5,790 bases of DNA. Source: Candidatus Pelagibacterales bacterium (GTDB lineage: Bacteria > Pseudomonadota > Alphaproteobacteria > TMED109). The number at the start of each line of letters is the position of its first letter. Positions within the stretch are counted from its first letter, which is position 1. The position numbers and the translations under genes were made by a program. Under the pieces are notes generated by a model. That model had not been told where the DNA came from, did not search any database, and saw nothing but the letters and a program-made list of their open reading frames with translations. The DNA is taken from contig PCCU01000020.1 in NCBI GenBank assembly GCA_002732015.1, forward strand, positions 1-5,790. Direction: 5' to 3'. Below are positions 5,231 to 5,790 of this stretch, in pieces.

Positions 5231-5790
5231 ATGAATGAAATTAGTGCAAAGATTTATTCGCTTTTGATGGCTGTATTTGTCGTAATGTTAGTCTTAACTA
5301 ATATTATTGGAACTAAAATTTTTGTGTTATTTGGGGAAACTCTTCCTAATGGGTTATTTGGGTTTCCTTTAGCATTAACTGCTGGCATAATTACATATCC
5401 GATAACTTTTTTAGTTACAGATATTACTAGCGAAATATTTGGAAAAAAAAAAGCAAATCTTTTAGTGCTCTATGGTTTTTTTTGTAGTGTGCTTTCACTA
5501 ATAATTATAAACATTGTTATTAATTTAGTTCCTTCTGAAGCATGGTTAGGAGGCTCTCCCTACAATTCTCTAGAAGAAATGAATCAAGCTTTTAATGCTG
5601 TATTTTCTCTTCCAGGAATACTAATTTCAGCATCTATGACAGCTTATTTAGTAGCACAGCTTATTGATATTAGAATTTTTCACTTTGTAAAAAAAATTAC
5701 TAACGCTAAATATTTATGGTTAAGAAATAACCTTTCAACTATGTTTTCTCAATTGATTGATACGATAATTGTAAATTCTATTTTTCTAGG
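5231..5790 (+). CDS. yhhQ: YhhQ/VUT-family queuosine precursor transporter, 3' end beyond window
   Basis: At least 186 residues of an inner-membrane protein are present, with no stop before the window ends. The family (COG1738, DUF165) imports queuosine precursors such as preQ0 or preQ1 for tRNA modification. Visible family features are VLTNIIGTKIF (21-31), TYPITFLVTDITSEIFG (55-71), AYLVAQLIDIRIF (138-150) and RNNLSTMFSQLIDT (165-178). Membrane helices lie roughly at 11-32, 46-66, 75-100 and 126-146, with another starting near 175. An alternative ATG at 5213 would add six residues (MYLYYE). I prefer 5231 because it gives the short MNE start common in the family and because a TATAAT overlaps the earlier ATG. 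Codons 71-74 include a run of ten A's (5443-5452). The frame is intact on both sides of it. The gene diverges from the thioesterase gene. Confidence 0.92.
   Translation, partial: MNEISAKIYSLLMAVFVVMLVLTNIIGTKIFVLFGETLPNGLFGFPLALTAGIITYPITFLVTDITSEIFGKKKANLLVLYGFFCSVLSLIIINIVINLVPSEAWLGGSPYNSLEEMNQAFNAVFSLPGILISASMTAYLVAQLIDIRIFHFVKKITNAKYLWLRNNLSTMFSQLIDTIIVNSIFL

Overview
The window is very AT-rich, gene-dense DNA with almost no spacing between genes and no convincing Shine-Dalgarno sequences. This compact style fits a streamlined marine alphaproteobacterium, SAR11/Pelagibacterales-like. The lineage is inferred from base composition and from the alphaproteobacterial look of the cyclophilin and the tRNA; no marker gene in the window settles it.

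Layout. (1) Bases 1-70 hold a tRNA-Ser(UGA) on the minus strand, cut by the window start. (2) Bases 216-1299 on the plus strand carry a small exported protein with four cysteines, then cutA, then a two-helix membrane protein whose ATG directly follows the cutA stop. (3) A small charged hypothetical gene on the minus strand (1286-1507) overlaps the end of the membrane protein gene tail to tail. (4) Bases 1552-3002 on the plus strand are a two-gene unit joined by an ATGA overlap: an exported cyclophilin-type prolyl isomerase and an exported protein of the MhpD (2-keto-4-pentenoate hydratase) family. (5) Bases 3005-5191 on the minus strand hold a YdiI/MenI-type hotdog acyl-CoA thioesterase, followed downstream by a CaiC-like acyl-CoA ligase. 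The 132 bp between them contain a GC-richer 56-bp inverted repeat. (6) From about 5231 to the window end on the plus strand lies the beginning of a YhhQ/VUT queuosine precursor transporter.

How the genes may work together. The ligase/thioesterase pair makes and hydrolyses acyl-CoA thioesters and could serve one CoA pathway, but the substrate cannot be read from sequence. The cyclophilin and the MhpD-like protein are translationally coupled and both carry export signals, which suggests a shared envelope location. That is unusual for an MhpD-type enzyme. The remaining genes look like ordinary housekeeping or hypothetical genes.

The points most worth a second look are the inverted repeat at 4721-4776, the exported MhpD-like protein with an altered active-site position, and the abutting in-frame cutA/membrane-gene junction. 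No CRISPR array, transposase, phage gene or recognisable defence system is present.
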